64,000 nt of DNA from Arenibaculum pallidiluteum (GCF_017355985.1 NZ_JAFIQU010000001.1:558001-622000); one strand, 5' to 3'. Counted from the first letter of the stretch, positions 52,518-62,002 are shown. Notes: a model not told the origin generated them from the sequence alone. A program made the numbers and translations.

Positions 52518-53675
52518 ATGTGCGAACTCTGCCCGCGCTCGACCTCTCCCGATCTCGGCGGTCCCAGGCTGAAGCTCTGGGAGATTCCGGGGCGCTATCA
52601 CTGCTCGATCATCGGAACCTGCCTCAGCATGGCGGCGCTCCGGCGCCTGCTGCCGCGGGCGGGGCTGAAACCCGCCGCCGACGCCGACGACTACAGCATC
52701 CACGGCCATGCGGTTGCGGGGTCGGGCCGCGCGGACCGGCTGACCAAGCTGATCAACAAGGTGCTGGACACCACCTGGGGCCCCGAGGTGCGCCGCTTCA
52801 CGGCGGCGCCGGTCCACGAGCTCGAGGAGATGTGGCGCTCGGCCGCCGTCAATGGCCGGATCGCCGGCGCCTACTGGGCCCTGATGAGCCGCCGCGGTGT
52901 CCCGGAAGCCCTGCTGACCGAGGCCTACGGCACGGTGCACATGCTCTCGCACCTGCTCGGCAGCGAGGCGCGCTCGGGCCTCCGGAGGCTAGCCCAGGCC
53001 GAACGGCGCAACGCCGAGCTCGAGGACGCGTTGGCGGCGCTGCGCCGGGCCAAGCGCGAGGCCGAGGCCGAGCGCGACGAGCGCATCGCGGCGCTCGAAG
53101 CCAAGCTCCGGGCCGCGGGCGCCGTCGGTGCGGTGACGCGTCGTCCGCCGGGCCCGCGCCCGGCCGAGGCGGATCTCCTGCGCCGGCTGGCACTCGCCGA
53201 GCGGCGGGTTGCGGCCGAACGCAGCCGGGCGCGCGTCGCCGAGGCAGCGCTGGAGCGCATGGGCAAGCTGATCGATGGCCGCGCCGCCGCATCCGAGGGC
53301 GTGCCGGCCGCTGCTGCCCGCGCGGCCGAGCCCCGTATGGCAGAGACGGGCTCCTCCCCGGCCCCCGCCCCGGCCATCGTCATCGACGGCAAGTGCATCC
53401 TGTTCCTGGGCGGCCGGCCCGGCGCGATCCCGCACCTGCGCTCTCTGGTCGAGCGGCGCAACGGCCGCCTGCTCCACCACGACGGCGGGCTCGAGCAGAC
53501 CGTGCGCCGGCTGGACGGGCTGGTCGAGCAGGCCGACATGGTCGTCTGCCCCGTCGACTGCATCAGCCACGAGGCCTGCCTGCGGGCCAAGCGCCTGTGC
53601 CGGCGCCTCAACAAGCCCTTCGTGCCGGTGCGCGGCGCCGGCGCTCTGTTCGCGAAATCCGAAGGTCGAGCATGA
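52518..53675 (+). CDS. DUF2325 domain protein with central coiled coil
   Basis: A 385-aa protein. The N-terminus has a CELCPR motif and a helical region. Residues ~155-265 are a long Ala/Arg/Glu-rich coiled coil. From about residue 295 the DUF2325 domain begins (ILFLGGRPGAIPHLRSLVE), with QADMVVCPVDCISH carrying two Cys. DUF2325 is a predicted Rossmann-like domain often found near iron or metal homeostasis genes. A Fur-like box upstream supports an iron link. The ATG at 52518 has only a weak ribosome site. Its stop overlaps the DUF1289 start. Confidence 0.82.
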   Translation: MCELCPRSTSPDLGGPRLKLWEIPGRYHCSIIGTCLSMAALRRLLPRAGLKPAADADDYSIHGHAVAGSGRADRLTKLINKVLDTTWGPEVRRFTAAPVHELEEMWRSAAVNGRIAGAYWALMSRRGVPEALLTEAYGTVHMLSHLLGSEARSGLRRLAQAERRNAELEDALAALRRAKREAEAERDERIAALEAKLRAAGAVGAVTRRPPGPRPAEADLLRRLALAERRVAAERSRARVAEAALERMGKLIDGRAAASEGVPAAAARAAEPRMAETGSSPAPAPAIVIDGKCILFLGGRPGAIPHLRSLVERRNGRLLHHDGGLEQTVRRLDGLVEQADMVVCPVDCISHEACLRAKRLCRRLNKPFVPVRGAGALFAKSEGRA

Positions 53676-53977
53676 AAGCGTCCGCCGACACAAGCAGTCC
53701 CTGCGTCAAGCGCTGCGGCTTCGAGGGTGGCCTGTGCCGGGGCTGCTTGCGAACGCGCGCCGAGGTCAAGGGCTGGAAGCAGCTTCCCGACGAGCGGAAG
53801 GCCGAGATCAACGCGCGCGTCCGGACCGAGATCGCCGCAGTCGCGGGTGTGCGCGAGATGCGCAAGCTGGACAAGCGGATCCGCAAGCTCGAAGCGAAGC
53901 TGGAGGCGCTGCGTGACAAACGCGCCGCCATTGCAGGCACCAGCGCCGACGCGCGGATCCGGCTGGTCGCCGGCTGA
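53672..53977 (+). CDS. DUF1289 Cys-rich protein
   Basis: A 101-aa protein. SPCVKRCGFEGGLCRGCLRT at residues 8-27 is the DUF1289 signature, four Cys in a CxxxC...CxxC array suited to zinc or an iron-sulphur cluster. The rest is a basic helical/coiled-coil tail (MRKLDKRIRKLEAKLEAL). The ATG overlaps the DUF2325 stop (ATGA), so the two are coupled and probably work together. Function is unknown. Confidence 0.87.
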   Translation: MKASADTSSPCVKRCGFEGGLCRGCLRTRAEVKGWKQLPDERKAEINARVRTEIAAVAGVREMRKLDKRIRKLEAKLEALRDKRAAIAGTSADARIRLVAG

Positions 53978-53987
53978 GGGCAGCGCC

Positions 53988-54452
53988 TCAATCGGCGTGG
54001 AGGGGGACGCCTTCGGAATTCTCGCTGCCGCTGCGGTACCGGAAGGTGCCCTCGCCGATAGCCAGCAGCCTGCCGTCCCCGTCGAACACCTCGGCAGTCG
54101 CGGCGAAGATCCGACGGCCGCCGCCGCGGATGCTGCCCACCGCGCGCAGGACGCCGCCGCTCGCCTGTCCGAGGAAGCTCGTGGTCAGCGACAGGGTCAG
54201 CACGCGGCGGACATTTCCCGGCACCGTGCAGAAGCAGCCGGAAAAGCCCGAGGCCGTGTCGATCAGCGTGACATAGACGCCGCCATGGACAACCCCGGCC
54301 CGGTTCAGGTGCTGGGGGCCGACCTCCATCGTCAGCACGGCCTCGCCGTCCCGCCACTCCGCCAGGCGGTAGCCCAGCACGCCCTGGAAGCCCGAGGGCG
54401 GCTCGGCGCCCAGCAGCGGCTGGCCGGCGTCCTGGTCTTCTCGATCGCTCAT
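53988..54452 (-). CDS. PaaI-type hotdog-fold thioesterase
   Basis: A 154-aa acyl-CoA thioesterase-like protein. NRAGVVHGGVYVTLIDTASG is the hotdog signature with the catalytic Asp, and the core strands VLTLSLTTSFL and GRRIFAATAEVFD follow. The substrate is an acyl or aryl CoA thioester. It converges with the DUF1289 gene (10 bp) and is divergent from an MFS transporter. Confidence 0.87.
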   Translation of the reverse strand: MSDREDQDAGQPLLGAEPPSGFQGVLGYRLAEWRDGEAVLTMEVGPQHLNRAGVVHGGVYVTLIDTASGFSGCFCTVPGNVRRVLTLSLTTSFLGQASGGVLRAVGSIRGGGRRIFAATAEVFDGDGRLLAIGEGTFRYRSGSENSEGVPLHAD

Positions 54453-54662
54453 GGTCCTATCCGATACTGCGGCGGGCTTCGTCCGACGCGCCGTCATCGC
54501 ACGCTCCGGCCGCGCCGTAAAGCCGCCGTCCCGCGCGCTCCGCGGGGGCCCGACCAGCAAAAGAAGGGGGCGCGGGCCTGCCCCGGCCATGCCATTCTCC
54601 GCTCCGAAATCGTGGAATCGCGGCACCGCCTCGGGCGGCTCCGCCGGAGAGGGGATGGGATC

Positions 54663-55883
54663 ATGACGGGAGCGGCTGTGCCGCCCGCGATCGACGGGCC
54701 CGGGCACCGCGCCATGGCCAACGTGATCCGGCTTGCCGTTGCCCAGGCGCTCGGTGGTGCCAATGCGACGGTGCTCTTCGCGACGGGCGCCATCGTCGGC
54801 TCGACCCTGGCGCCCGACCCTGCCTACGCGACAGTTCCGCTCTCGGTCTTCGTCGTCGGAATGGCTCTGGGAACCCTCCCCGCCGGCTGGATCGCCCGGC
54901 AACACGGCCGACGGGCCGCCTTCCTGACGGGCGCAGGCTGCGGGGTCGCCGCCGGGCTCGTCGGGGCGCTCGCCATCCTGTGGGGGGCGTTCGCGCTGTT
55001 CTGCGTGGCGACGCTGCTGGGCGGCCTCTATGCGGCCGTGGTGCAGTCCTTCCGCTTCGCTGCGGCCGACGGTGCCGGCCCCGCCTTCCGGCCCAAGGCG
55101 CTGTCCTGGGTGATGGCGGGCGGCATCTTCGCCGGGGTTCTGGGCCCGCAGCTCGTGAACCTGACCATGAATCTCTGGGCCCCGCACCTGTTCGCCGCAA
55201 GCTATCTCGGCCAGGCGGCGGCGGCCCTGCTTTCCATGGCGGTGCTGTCGGGCGTCGACCTGCCGAAGCCGGTCACGGCGGCCCGCTCCGCCGGGCGCCC
55301 GCTGGCGGAGATCGCGCGGCAGCCCGCCTTCGTGGCGGCCGTGCTGTGCGGGGCCATCACCTACGCGCTGATGAACCTGGTCATGACCTCGGCCCCGCTG
55401 GCCATGCGCATGTGCGGCCTGCCGATCACGGATTCCAACCTGGCGATCCAGTGGCATGTCATCGCCATGTACGGCCCCAGCTTCTTCACTGGCAGCCTGA
55501 TCGCGCGGTTCGGTGCCCGCCCCGTCGTGGCGACCGGCCTCGCGATCACCGCGGCGGCCGCGGCCACCGGCCTCGCGGGCATCTCCGTCTGGCACTTCTG
55601 GACGGCGCTGATCCTGCTGGGCATCGGCTGGAATCTCGGCTTCGTCGGCGCCTCTGCCCTGGTGCTGGAGACGCACCGGCCGGAGGAGCGGCACAAGGTG
55701 CAGTCCTTCAACGACTTCCTGGTCTTTGGGACGATGGCCGTCGGGTCCTTCTCCTCGGGCCAGCTCCTTGCGGGCTATGGATGGGATGCGGTGAACTGGG
55801 TCACGCTGCCCCCGATCCTGCTCGCCTTCGCGGCCCTCGCCGCGATCGGCCGTCGACGCCCCGCCGCCGTCAGGACTCCATGA
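54663..55883 (+). CDS. MFS transporter
   Basis: A 406-aa major facilitator with 12 hydrophobic segments. GTLPAGWIARQHGRRAAFL between helices 2 and 3 is motif A. The family resembles multidrug or sugar-type MFS proteins with LGIGWNLGFVGASALVL late in the sequence. The substrate is unknown. GGAGAGGGG precedes the ATG. Its last 14 bp overlap the end of the convergent SDR gene. Confidence 0.88.
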   Translation: MTGAAVPPAIDGPGHRAMANVIRLAVAQALGGANATVLFATGAIVGSTLAPDPAYATVPLSVFVVGMALGTLPAGWIARQHGRRAAFLTGAGCGVAAGLVGALAILWGAFALFCVATLLGGLYAAVVQSFRFAAADGAGPAFRPKALSWVMAGGIFAGVLGPQLVNLTMNLWAPHLFAASYLGQAAAALLSMAVLSGVDLPKPVTAARSAGRPLAEIARQPAFVAAVLCGAITYALMNLVMTSAPLAMRMCGLPITDSNLAIQWHVIAMYGPSFFTGSLIARFGARPVVATGLAITAAAAATGLAGISVWHFWTALILLGIGWNLGFVGASALVLETHRPEERHKVQSFNDFLVFGTMAVGSFSSGQLLAGYGWDAVNWVTLPPILLAFAALAAIGRRRPAAVRTP

Positions 55884-56718
55884 AGCGGGCGAAGGCGTCC
55901 TTGAAGTCCGGGTGCCAGCGGGACAGCGCCGGACGGTTCCGGATCACGTCCTCGGCGGCCCAAAGGATGCGCTTCTCGTCGATTTCCCGGGTGACGTCGT
56001 TGTCCGGGCACAGGATGTAGAAGTCGCCGCGTCCCATGCCCTGGAGCATGAAGTCCACGACCTGGTCTGGCGTCCAGGCGCCGGCAGGCTTCTCGGTGAC
56101 GCCGCGCGCCCGGGTGAAGCCCGTGAAGGTGAAGCCGGGGATCAGCAGATGCGCGGTGACTTGGCAGCCCTCCGCCTGGCGCAGCTCGTGGGCGAGCGCC
56201 TCGGTGGCGACCTTCACCCCGGCCTTGCTGACGTTGTAGGCCGTGTCGCCCGGTGGCGTCGTGATGCCCTGCTTCGATCCGGTGCTGACGATGGCGGCCG
56301 GCGCTCCCTGGTCCATCATGGCGGGGGCGAAGACCTGGATGCCGTTCACCACGCCCCAGAGATTCGTTTCGATGATGTCGCGCCAGCGGCCGGGATCGCC
56401 GAAAAGCCCGCCGCCGCCCTCGCGCCCGGCGTTGTTCATCAGCACCGCCACCTCGCCGAAGGCGCCGTAGGCGCGGGCCTTCAGCTCGCGCATGGAATCG
56501 AGGCTCGCGACATCGGTCGGCGCCGTGATCATCTCGGCACCCGGCACCTCGGCGCGCAGCGCCTCGGCCGCGGCATCCAGGCCCGCCGCGTCGATATCCG
56601 CGAGGCAGACCTTCATTCCCGCCTCCGCGAAGCGCCGGGCTGCGGCAAGGCCGATGCCGCTGGCCGCCCCGGTGATCACGGCGGCGCGGCCAGATGCGAT
56701 GGCGGGGTGCTGGCTCAT
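55870..56718 (-). CDS. Short-chain dehydrogenase/reductase
   Basis: A 282-aa classical SDR. VITGAASGIGLAAARRF at residues 14-30 binds NAD(P), LMNNAG is conserved, and the catalytic Ser, Tyr, Lys appear as STGSKQG and YNVSKAG. AGGAGAG lies before the ATG. The substrate is unknown. It follows the OYE gene on the same strand by 116 bp and may share its promoter. Confidence 0.9.
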   Translation of the reverse strand: MSQHPAIASGRAAVITGAASGIGLAAARRFAEAGMKVCLADIDAAGLDAAAEALRAEVPGAEMITAPTDVASLDSMRELKARAYGAFGEVAVLMNNAGREGGGGLFGDPGRWRDIIETNLWGVVNGIQVFAPAMMDQGAPAAIVSTGSKQGITTPPGDTAYNVSKAGVKVATEALAHELRQAEGCQVTAHLLIPGFTFTGFTRARGVTEKPAGAWTPDQVVDFMLQGMGRGDFYILCPDNDVTREIDEKRILWAAEDVIRNRPALSRWHPDFKDAFARFMES

Positions 56719-56834
56719 GACGGTCTCTCCTGTCCTGGGCGGGGGTGGCGGACGGGCGCGCCGGGGCGCCCGTCCGGCCGAGGTGGTGATCCCGCTCGCA
56801 CCCGCCAAGGGGCCCCCGGTGACCGGAACGAGGC

Positions 56835-57962
56835 TCAGGCCGCCTCGTCCTGCGATCCGTCCAGCGCGGGATAGTCGATGTAGCCGCGCGCGTCGCCGCC
56901 GTAGAAGGTCGAGCGGTCGTAGCGGTTCAGCGCCGCCCCTCGCCGGATCCGTTCCGGCAAATCGGGATTCGCGATGAACAGGCGGCCGAAGGCGATCGCA
57001 TCGGCGCGCCCCTCGGCAACCGCCCTGCCGGCCGTCTCGGCGGTGAAGCCGCCGGCGCCGATCACCGGGCCGCCGAAGCGGCTGCGGAAGTGCTGGCCCG
57101 CATCCGGCGCGTTGGGGTCGAGGGCATTGACGTCGCTGTTCTGGTCGGCCCGCGGCTCGACGAGATGCAGGTAGGCGAGGCCGCGGGTCCCGAGCTGCGC
57201 CGCGACATGGCCGAACAGCGCCTCGGGATCGCTGTCCTGCATGCCGTTGGCGCGCCCCCACGGAGCCAGGCGGACGCCGACGCGGTCGGCGCTCCACGCG
57301 GCGCTCACGGCATCGACGACCTCGAGCAGCAGGCGCGCCCGGTTCTCGATCGGGCCGCCGTAGCGGTCCTCGCGGCGGTTGGTGCCGTCCTGCAGGAACT
57401 GGTCCAGCAGGTACCCGTTAGCGCCGTGGATCTCCACGCCATCGAAGCCGGCGACACGGGCGTTCTCAGCGGCGCGCCGGAAATCCGCGATGATCGCCGG
57501 GATCTCGTCCTCGCCGAGCGCGCGGGGCACCTCGAAGGGAACGGGCCGCCCCTGCGCGTCCATGTGCATGCCCGGCGCGGCCACCGCCGAAGGGGCGACC
57601 GGCTGAGCGCCGTCGGGACGGAGCGAGGAATGGGAGACCCGCCCGGTGTGCCAGATCTGCGCGAAGATGAAGCCGCCCCTGGCATGCACCGCATCCGTCA
57701 CGAGCCGCCAGCCAGCGATCTGCTCGTCCGAATAAATGCCGGGCGCGCCGGGATAGCCGTGCGCCCCGGCCGAGATGTCGGTGGCCTCGGTGATGATCAG
57801 GCCGCCCTTGCTGGCGCGCTGGCCGTAGTAGCGGGCGTTCAGCGGCTGCGGCACGTCGCCGGGCTGGCGCGAGCGCAGGCGCGTCAGCGGCGCCATCACG
57901 ACCCGGTGGGACAGTTCGACGCCGCCGAGGTGCAGCGGCGCGAACAGGCTGGCAGAGGGCAT
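56835..57962 (-). CDS. Old Yellow Enzyme-family alkene reductase (NemA-like)
   Basis: A 375-aa FMN ene-reductase. APLTRLRSRQPGDVP at the N-terminus, QIWHTGRVSH, and GFDGVEIHGANGYLLDQFLQ, then NRREDRYGG form the family signature. They reduce activated C=C bonds, nitro esters or N-ethylmaleimide with NADPH. A LysR regulator lies divergently 104 bp away, the usual arrangement for electrophile-inducible ene-reductases. Confidence 0.92.
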   Translation of the reverse strand: MPSASLFAPLHLGGVELSHRVVMAPLTRLRSRQPGDVPQPLNARYYGQRASKGGLIITEATDISAGAHGYPGAPGIYSDEQIAGWRLVTDAVHARGGFIFAQIWHTGRVSHSSLRPDGAQPVAPSAVAAPGMHMDAQGRPVPFEVPRALGEDEIPAIIADFRRAAENARVAGFDGVEIHGANGYLLDQFLQDGTNRREDRYGGPIENRARLLLEVVDAVSAAWSADRVGVRLAPWGRANGMQDSDPEALFGHVAAQLGTRGLAYLHLVEPRADQNSDVNALDPNAPDAGQHFRSRFGGPVIGAGGFTAETAGRAVAEGRADAIAFGRLFIANPDLPERIRRGAALNRYDRSTFYGGDARGYIDYPALDGSQDEAA

Positions 57963-58066
57963 TTGGATCTCCGAACGGGGAATTCTTTTCCCGAAATAGA
58001 GTTCCGCGATAGACGTGTGTAGTCCCGGGTCAGGACAAGCCGGCTTATCGGATCAGGATATAATCC

Positions 58067-58942
58067 ATGGACACGGAGGAACTCGCGGTGCTCGTGCAGG
58101 CCGCAGCCGCCGGCAGCCTTTCCGGGGCGGCACGGCGGCTGGGCGTCACCCCGATGGTGGCGAGCCGGCGGCTTGCGGCGCTGGAGCGGCGCCTGGGAAC
58201 GCGGCTGATGCACAGGACGACGCGGTCGGTCTCGCTGACGCCGGAAGGGGAGACGTTCCTGCCCCATGCCCAGGCGATGCTGGAGGTCGAGGAGGCCGCC
58301 CGCGCCAGTCTCACCTCGGCCGGATCGGGCGTCGGCGGCCTGCTGCGGGTCACCGCTCCCGCCGCCTTCGGCCGCAAGATCCTATCGCCTGCCATTCCCG
58401 GCATCCTTGCCGCCAATCCGGGTCTGCGCATCGACCTCGAGCTGACCGACAGCGTGGTCGACATCGTGGCGGCCGGCATCGACGTCGCGATCCGCATCGG
58501 GCGCCTGCGCGATTCCAGCCTGATCGCCCGCCAGCTTGCGCCCAATCCGCGCACGCTCTGCGCCGCCCCGTCCTATCTCGCGCGGGCGGGAACGCCGACC
58601 CGGGTCGAGGACCTCGCGGATCACGAATGCCTGGTGCTCAGCGGCACTACCTCATGGCCCTTCGAGGTGCAGGGCCGGCCGCGCACCGTCAGGGTTGGCG
58701 GGCGCTTCGCCAGCAACAGCATCGAAGCGCTGCGCGAGGCCTGCCTTGGCGGCTTCGGGATCGCACTGCTGTCCACCTGGGACGTCGCCGAGGAATTCCG
58801 CGCGGGCGCGCTCGTTCCCGTCGCCCTCGATGCGACGCTCCCGCAGGAGTTGACGATCTGGGCGGTCTATCCGAGCGCGCGGCTCGTCCCGCCGAAGCTG
58901 CGCGTCTTCGTGGCGGCGGTCGAGCGGGCGCTGCGCCGCTGA
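58067..58942 (+). CDS. LysR-family regulator divergent from the OYE gene
   Basis: A 291-aa LysR protein. ELAVLVQAAAAGSLSGAARR and LGVTPMVASRRLAALERRLG form the helix-turn-helix, and a ligand-binding domain follows from residue 88. In the family of regulators of ene-reductases and oxidoreductases, it most likely controls the divergent OYE-SDR genes. The 104-bp gap contains a TTC-N7-GAA-type dyad near 57983. Confidence 0.9.
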   Translation: MDTEELAVLVQAAAAGSLSGAARRLGVTPMVASRRLAALERRLGTRLMHRTTRSVSLTPEGETFLPHAQAMLEVEEAARASLTSAGSGVGGLLRVTAPAAFGRKILSPAIPGILAANPGLRIDLELTDSVVDIVAAGIDVAIRIGRLRDSSLIARQLAPNPRTLCAAPSYLARAGTPTRVEDLADHECLVLSGTTSWPFEVQGRPRTVRVGGRFASNSIEALREACLGGFGIALLSTWDVAEEFRAGALVPVALDATLPQELTIWAVYPSARLVPPKLRVFVAAVERALRR

Positions 58943-58973
58943 GCACGCCGCGCCAGCGCCTGCCCGCCCAGGG

Positions 58974-59255
58974 TCAGGGCTCCACCCTGACGCCCTTCCA
59001 GAAGGCGACCCGCCCACGGATCTGGCTCGCCGCCGGCTTGGGATCCGGGTAGTACCAGACGGCATCCTTGTTCTCGGCGCCGTCGATCCTGAGCGTGTAG
59101 TAGCTGGCCTCCCCCTTCCAGGGGCAGGTGCTGTGGGTGTCGCTCGGCACGACCAGGTCGTGCCGCAGGGCGGAGTCGGGAAAGTAGTGGTTGCCCTCGA
59201 CGACCACGGTGTCGTCGCTCTCGGCGACCACGGTGCCGTTCCAGATAGCCTTCAT
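58974..59255 (-). CDS. DUF427 domain protein
   Basis: A 93-aa protein of the DUF427 family. The signature NHYFPDSAL, STCPWKGEASYYTL and DAVWYYPDP is unmistakable; the fold is a small beta-barrel of unknown function. The ATG at 59255 has GGAGG five bases upstream and is preferred to the codon four residues earlier. It converges with the LysR gene. Confidence 0.9.
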   Translation of the reverse strand: MKAIWNGTVVAESDDTVVVEGNHYFPDSALRHDLVVPSDTHSTCPWKGEASYYTLRIDGAENKDAVWYYPDPKPAASQIRGRVAFWKGVRVEP

Positions 59256-59322
59256 GCGGACCTCCATCGGACCTGCCGACCCGATATGGGGCTGCAGTCA
59301 TCGCCGGGCCAGACCGGCCGAG

Positions 59323-59347
59323 GGAACGGCGGCCCTTCTGCGCTGTT
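59323..59347 (+). promoter_or_regulatory. EcfG-like promoter for the hemerythrin gene
   Basis: GGAAC at 59323-59327 and TGTT at 59344-59347 are 16 bp apart; the -10 differs from CGTT at one base. It lies 36 bp before the hemerythrin start. Confidence 0.45.
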
Positions 59348-59383
59348 GGCATTCGGCCCCAGGGATCAGCAGGAGGATGGGCC

Positions 59384-59959
59384 ATGAGAACGGGTACCCG
59401 CTGGCTGTCCACGGGCGGACTGGCCGCATTCGCCGGTGGCGCCGTGGCGGCGCTGATCGCAAGCCGCGTCCTGCCGCCGCTGATGGCGCAGGCCGCCGGC
59501 TCCGCCAGGGTGAAGGCCGGCCGCGACCCCTTCGCGGAACTCGAGGACGACCATCGCAAGCTGCTGGCGCTGCTCGACCGCATGGCCGATACGCGGGACG
59601 ACGCGGTCATGGACCGCACTCAGCTTCTGCTGCGGCTGAAGCGGCGCCTCGGCGCCCATGCGCTGGCCGAGGAGAACGTCGTCTACCCGCTCCTGCATGA
59701 CGAGGCCCGGCAGGCCGAGGATGCAGACCATCTCTACGGCGAGCATGCCGAGATGAAGATGCACCTTTTCGCGCTCGAGCAGATGCCCAAGGACGATCCG
59801 CGCTGGATCGGACGGGCGCATGCCCTGAGGGACCTGATCGCCCGCCATGTGCGCCAGGAGGAGGAGGTCGACTTCCCGCGGCTGCGCCAGGTCATGGGCG
59901 AGCGCGAGGCGGCCAAGATGTCCGGCAGCATGCAGCGCGAGAAGGCGCTGCTGCTGTAG
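59384..59959 (+). CDS. Membrane-anchored hemerythrin-domain protein
   Basis: A 191-aa protein. One N-terminal helix (residues ~8-35) anchors a four-helix hemerythrin domain. Candidate di-iron ligands are in DDHRKLL, GAHALAEENV, HLYGEHAEM and ARHVRQEEEV. Such domains sense or store oxygen, nitric oxide or iron. A weak EcfG-like promoter lies 36 bp upstream. It converges with the GNAT gene. Confidence 0.87.
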   Translation: MRTGTRWLSTGGLAAFAGGAVAALIASRVLPPLMAQAAGSARVKAGRDPFAELEDDHRKLLALLDRMADTRDDAVMDRTQLLLRLKRRLGAHALAEENVVYPLLHDEARQAEDADHLYGEHAEMKMHLFALEQMPKDDPRWIGRAHALRDLIARHVRQEEEVDFPRLRQVMGEREAAKMSGSMQREKALLL

Positions 59960-59966
59960 CGGGCCC

Positions 59967-60410
59967 TCAGAAGTTCCGGCGGTAGACCAGGAAGCCCGAC
60001 CGGTCGGCCAGCTTGTCGTAGAGCGCCATGGCCGTCGCGTTCGTCTCGTGCGTCTGCCAGTAGACGCGGGGCGAGCCCGCCGCCCTGGCGGCCTCATAGA
60101 CTGCCTCGATCAGGGCCCGGCCGACGCCCTTGCCGCGGGCCTCCTCGGCCGTGAACAGGTCCTGCAGGTAGCAGACGGGGCCGGCCATCCAGGTGTTGCG
60201 GTGGTAGATGTAGTGGACCAGGCCGATCAGGCGGCCCTCCTCCTCGGCCACCAGCGCGTGCACGGGCTCGATCCCGTCGAAGAAGCGCGACCAGGTGAGA
60301 TCGGTCACCGTCGCGGGCAGCGCCACCTTGTAGAAGGTCTGATAGCCCCGCCACAGCGGCTCCCACTGCGCACGGTCGCCAGGCGCAACTGGCCGGATCT
60401 GGAACGTCAA
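59967..60410 (-). CDS. GNAT-family N-acetyltransferase
   Basis: A 147-aa acetyltransferase. The acetyl-CoA loop is EEARGKGVGRALIE; RVYWQTHETNATAMALYDKL is the following motif. Its wording matches small-molecule or polyamine-type GNAT proteins; the substrate is unknown. The start is a TTG at 60410 with GGAG seven bases upstream. Confidence 0.87.
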   Translation of the reverse strand: MTFQIRPVAPGDRAQWEPLWRGYQTFYKVALPATVTDLTWSRFFDGIEPVHALVAEEEGRLIGLVHYIYHRNTWMAGPVCYLQDLFTAEEARGKGVGRALIEAVYEAARAAGSPRVYWQTHETNATAMALYDKLADRSGFLVYRRNF

Positions 60411-60521
60411 GGCTGAGCTCCATGCTGGTCCCGGACGGCCGAGGGACCATCCTTAGCTACAATTATCCGGAACTGCGACGCAGGGAAAGGGTGCGCCGCC
60501 TCGGAAGCCGCGGCGCCCCGG

Positions 60522-61529
60522 TCAGCCTGCGTGCCCCTCCTCCGCCATCTCGCCGCGCAGCTCCGCCACGATCTCGTAGGAGCGCAGGCGCGCCGCCTGG
60601 TCGAAGATCTGCGCAGTGATCATGATCTCGTCGACGCCGGTCTCCTTGATGAAGGCGGCAAGCCCCCGCCGCACGGTCTCCCGCGAGCCCACGACGGCCA
60701 GCCGCAGGGCATGGTCGACCCCAGCCCGCTCCAGGTCCGACCAGCGGTCGTCCAGGCTGTCCACCGGCGGCTGGAGCCGGCCGGGCATGCCGCGCCGCAG
60801 GTTCAGGAACTGCTGCTGCAGCGAGGTGAACAGCCGCCGCGCCTCGGCATCGGTCTCGGCCGCGATCACCGTGAGCCCGGCCATGGCATAGGGCCGCGCA
60901 AGCTCCTCGGACGGGCGGAAATGGCCGCGGTAGACCGCCAGCGCCTCCATCAGGTGATCCGGCGCGAAATGGGATGCGAAGGCGAAGGGCAGGCCCAGCT
61001 CGGCCGCGAGGCGCGCGCCGAACAGGCTGGATCCAAGGATCCAGATGGGCACCCTCAACCCCTCGCCCGGCACCGCCCGGATCCTCTGTCCCGGCACGGC
61101 CGGCTGGAAATAGCCCTGCAGCTCGACGACGTCCTGCGGGAAGCTGTCGGCGGACTGCATGTCGCGGCGCAGGGCGCGGGCCGTAGCCATGTCCGTACCC
61201 GGAGCGCGGCCGAGGCCGAGATCGATGCGCCCGGGATGGAGGGATTCGAGGGTGCCGAACTGCTCGGCGATCACCAGCGGGGAGTGGTTCGGCAGCATCA
61301 CGCCGCCGGCGCCGACGCGGATCGTCGACGTGCCGGCAGCGATGTGGGCAATCACCACCGCCGTCGCGGCGCTGGCGATGCCGACCATGTTGTGGTGCTC
61401 CGCCAGCCAGTGCCGCTTGTAGCCGAGGCGCTCGGCATGGCGCGCGAGTTCCAGGCTGTTGCGGAAGGCGTCGGCGGGCGTGTCGCCCTCGGAGACCGGG
61501 GACAGGTCGAGGACGGAAAAGGGTATCAT
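60522..61529 (-). CDS. Luciferase-like (LLM class) flavin-dependent oxidoreductase
   Basis: A 335-aa bacterial-luciferase-fold monooxygenase of the MsnO8-like group. [15 protein letters not shown] at the N-terminus, [33 protein letters not shown] and [11 protein letters not shown] are the conserved segments. It uses FMNH2 and oxygen; the substrate is unknown. The ATG at 61529 is preferred to the frame start nine codons earlier. It is 111 bp upstream of the GNAT gene on the same strand. Confidence 0.9.
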   Translation of the reverse strand: MIPFSVLDLSPVSEGDTPADAFRNSLELARHAERLGYKRHWLAEHHNMVGIASAATAVVIAHIAAGTSTIRVGAGGVMLPNHSPLVIAEQFGTLESLHPGRIDLGLGRAPGTDMATARALRRDMQSADSFPQDVVELQGYFQPAVPGQRIRAVPGEGLRVPIWILGSSLFGARLAAELGLPFAFASHFAPDHLMEALAVYRGHFRPSEELARPYAMAGLTVIAAETDAEARRLFTSLQQQFLNLRRGMPGRLQPPVDSLDDRWSDLERAGVDHALRLAVVGSRETVRRGLAAFIKETGVDEIMITAQIFDQAARLRSYEIVAELRGEMAEEGHAG

Positions 61530-61555
61530 TGCGATATTCCGTTGGTTTGCAGCCA

Positions 61556-61777
61556 TCAGGATCGGTCAGGAGCGGCCGTTGCCTCGCACCCGGTCGACGG
61601 CGCAGCGTCCGCCGCCGAGAACCCGGCGGCGAATCCCGAGAGGTTGGCGAGCTTTCCGAAGCCGCTCTGCACGAAGATCGCGCCGAAAGCCAGGCGCGCG
61701 ATCAGGAGCAGCGCGTCCCGGCCGCTGCGTGACGCCGGCCCGCGCCATGCGCCGCTCGGATCGTCGTAGGTCGCCAT
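61556..61777 (-). pseudogene. Truncated DoxX-family remnant
   Basis: The first ~50 codons encode LLLIARLAFGAIFVQSGFGKLANLSGFAAGF-type sequence (LLIARLAFGAIFVQSGFGK and LANLSGFAAGF), the first helix of DoxX membrane proteins, which are normally 120-150 aa with four helices. After it the frame turns into Ala/Ser-rich sequence and stops. The other three helices are missing, and I saw no matching sequence in other frames downstream. It lies directly before the LLM gene. Confidence 0.65.
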
Positions 61778-62002
61778 GGTGGCCTCGTTGCGCTCCGAGC
61801 GCACGTCATCGGCATCCGGTCCGGAAGGACAGGCCTATCCTCCCTAATCTGGAAGCGGGTGCGCCGGTGCTGAAGGTGCATCTTCGGCATATCACATCTG
61901 CGCCCACGACGAGCGATGCCGGGGAGGCACTCGCGCGCGGTGCCGCTGTTGAGGGCGGCGCCCCGCGAGAGCGGGCTCGGATCAGCGGACCGGAGCGCCA
62001 GC

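Noticed and set aside
59374-60097. Frames antisense to the hemerythrin gene
   Set aside because: Shadow coding; the plus strand has a clear membrane anchor and hemerythrin His pattern.
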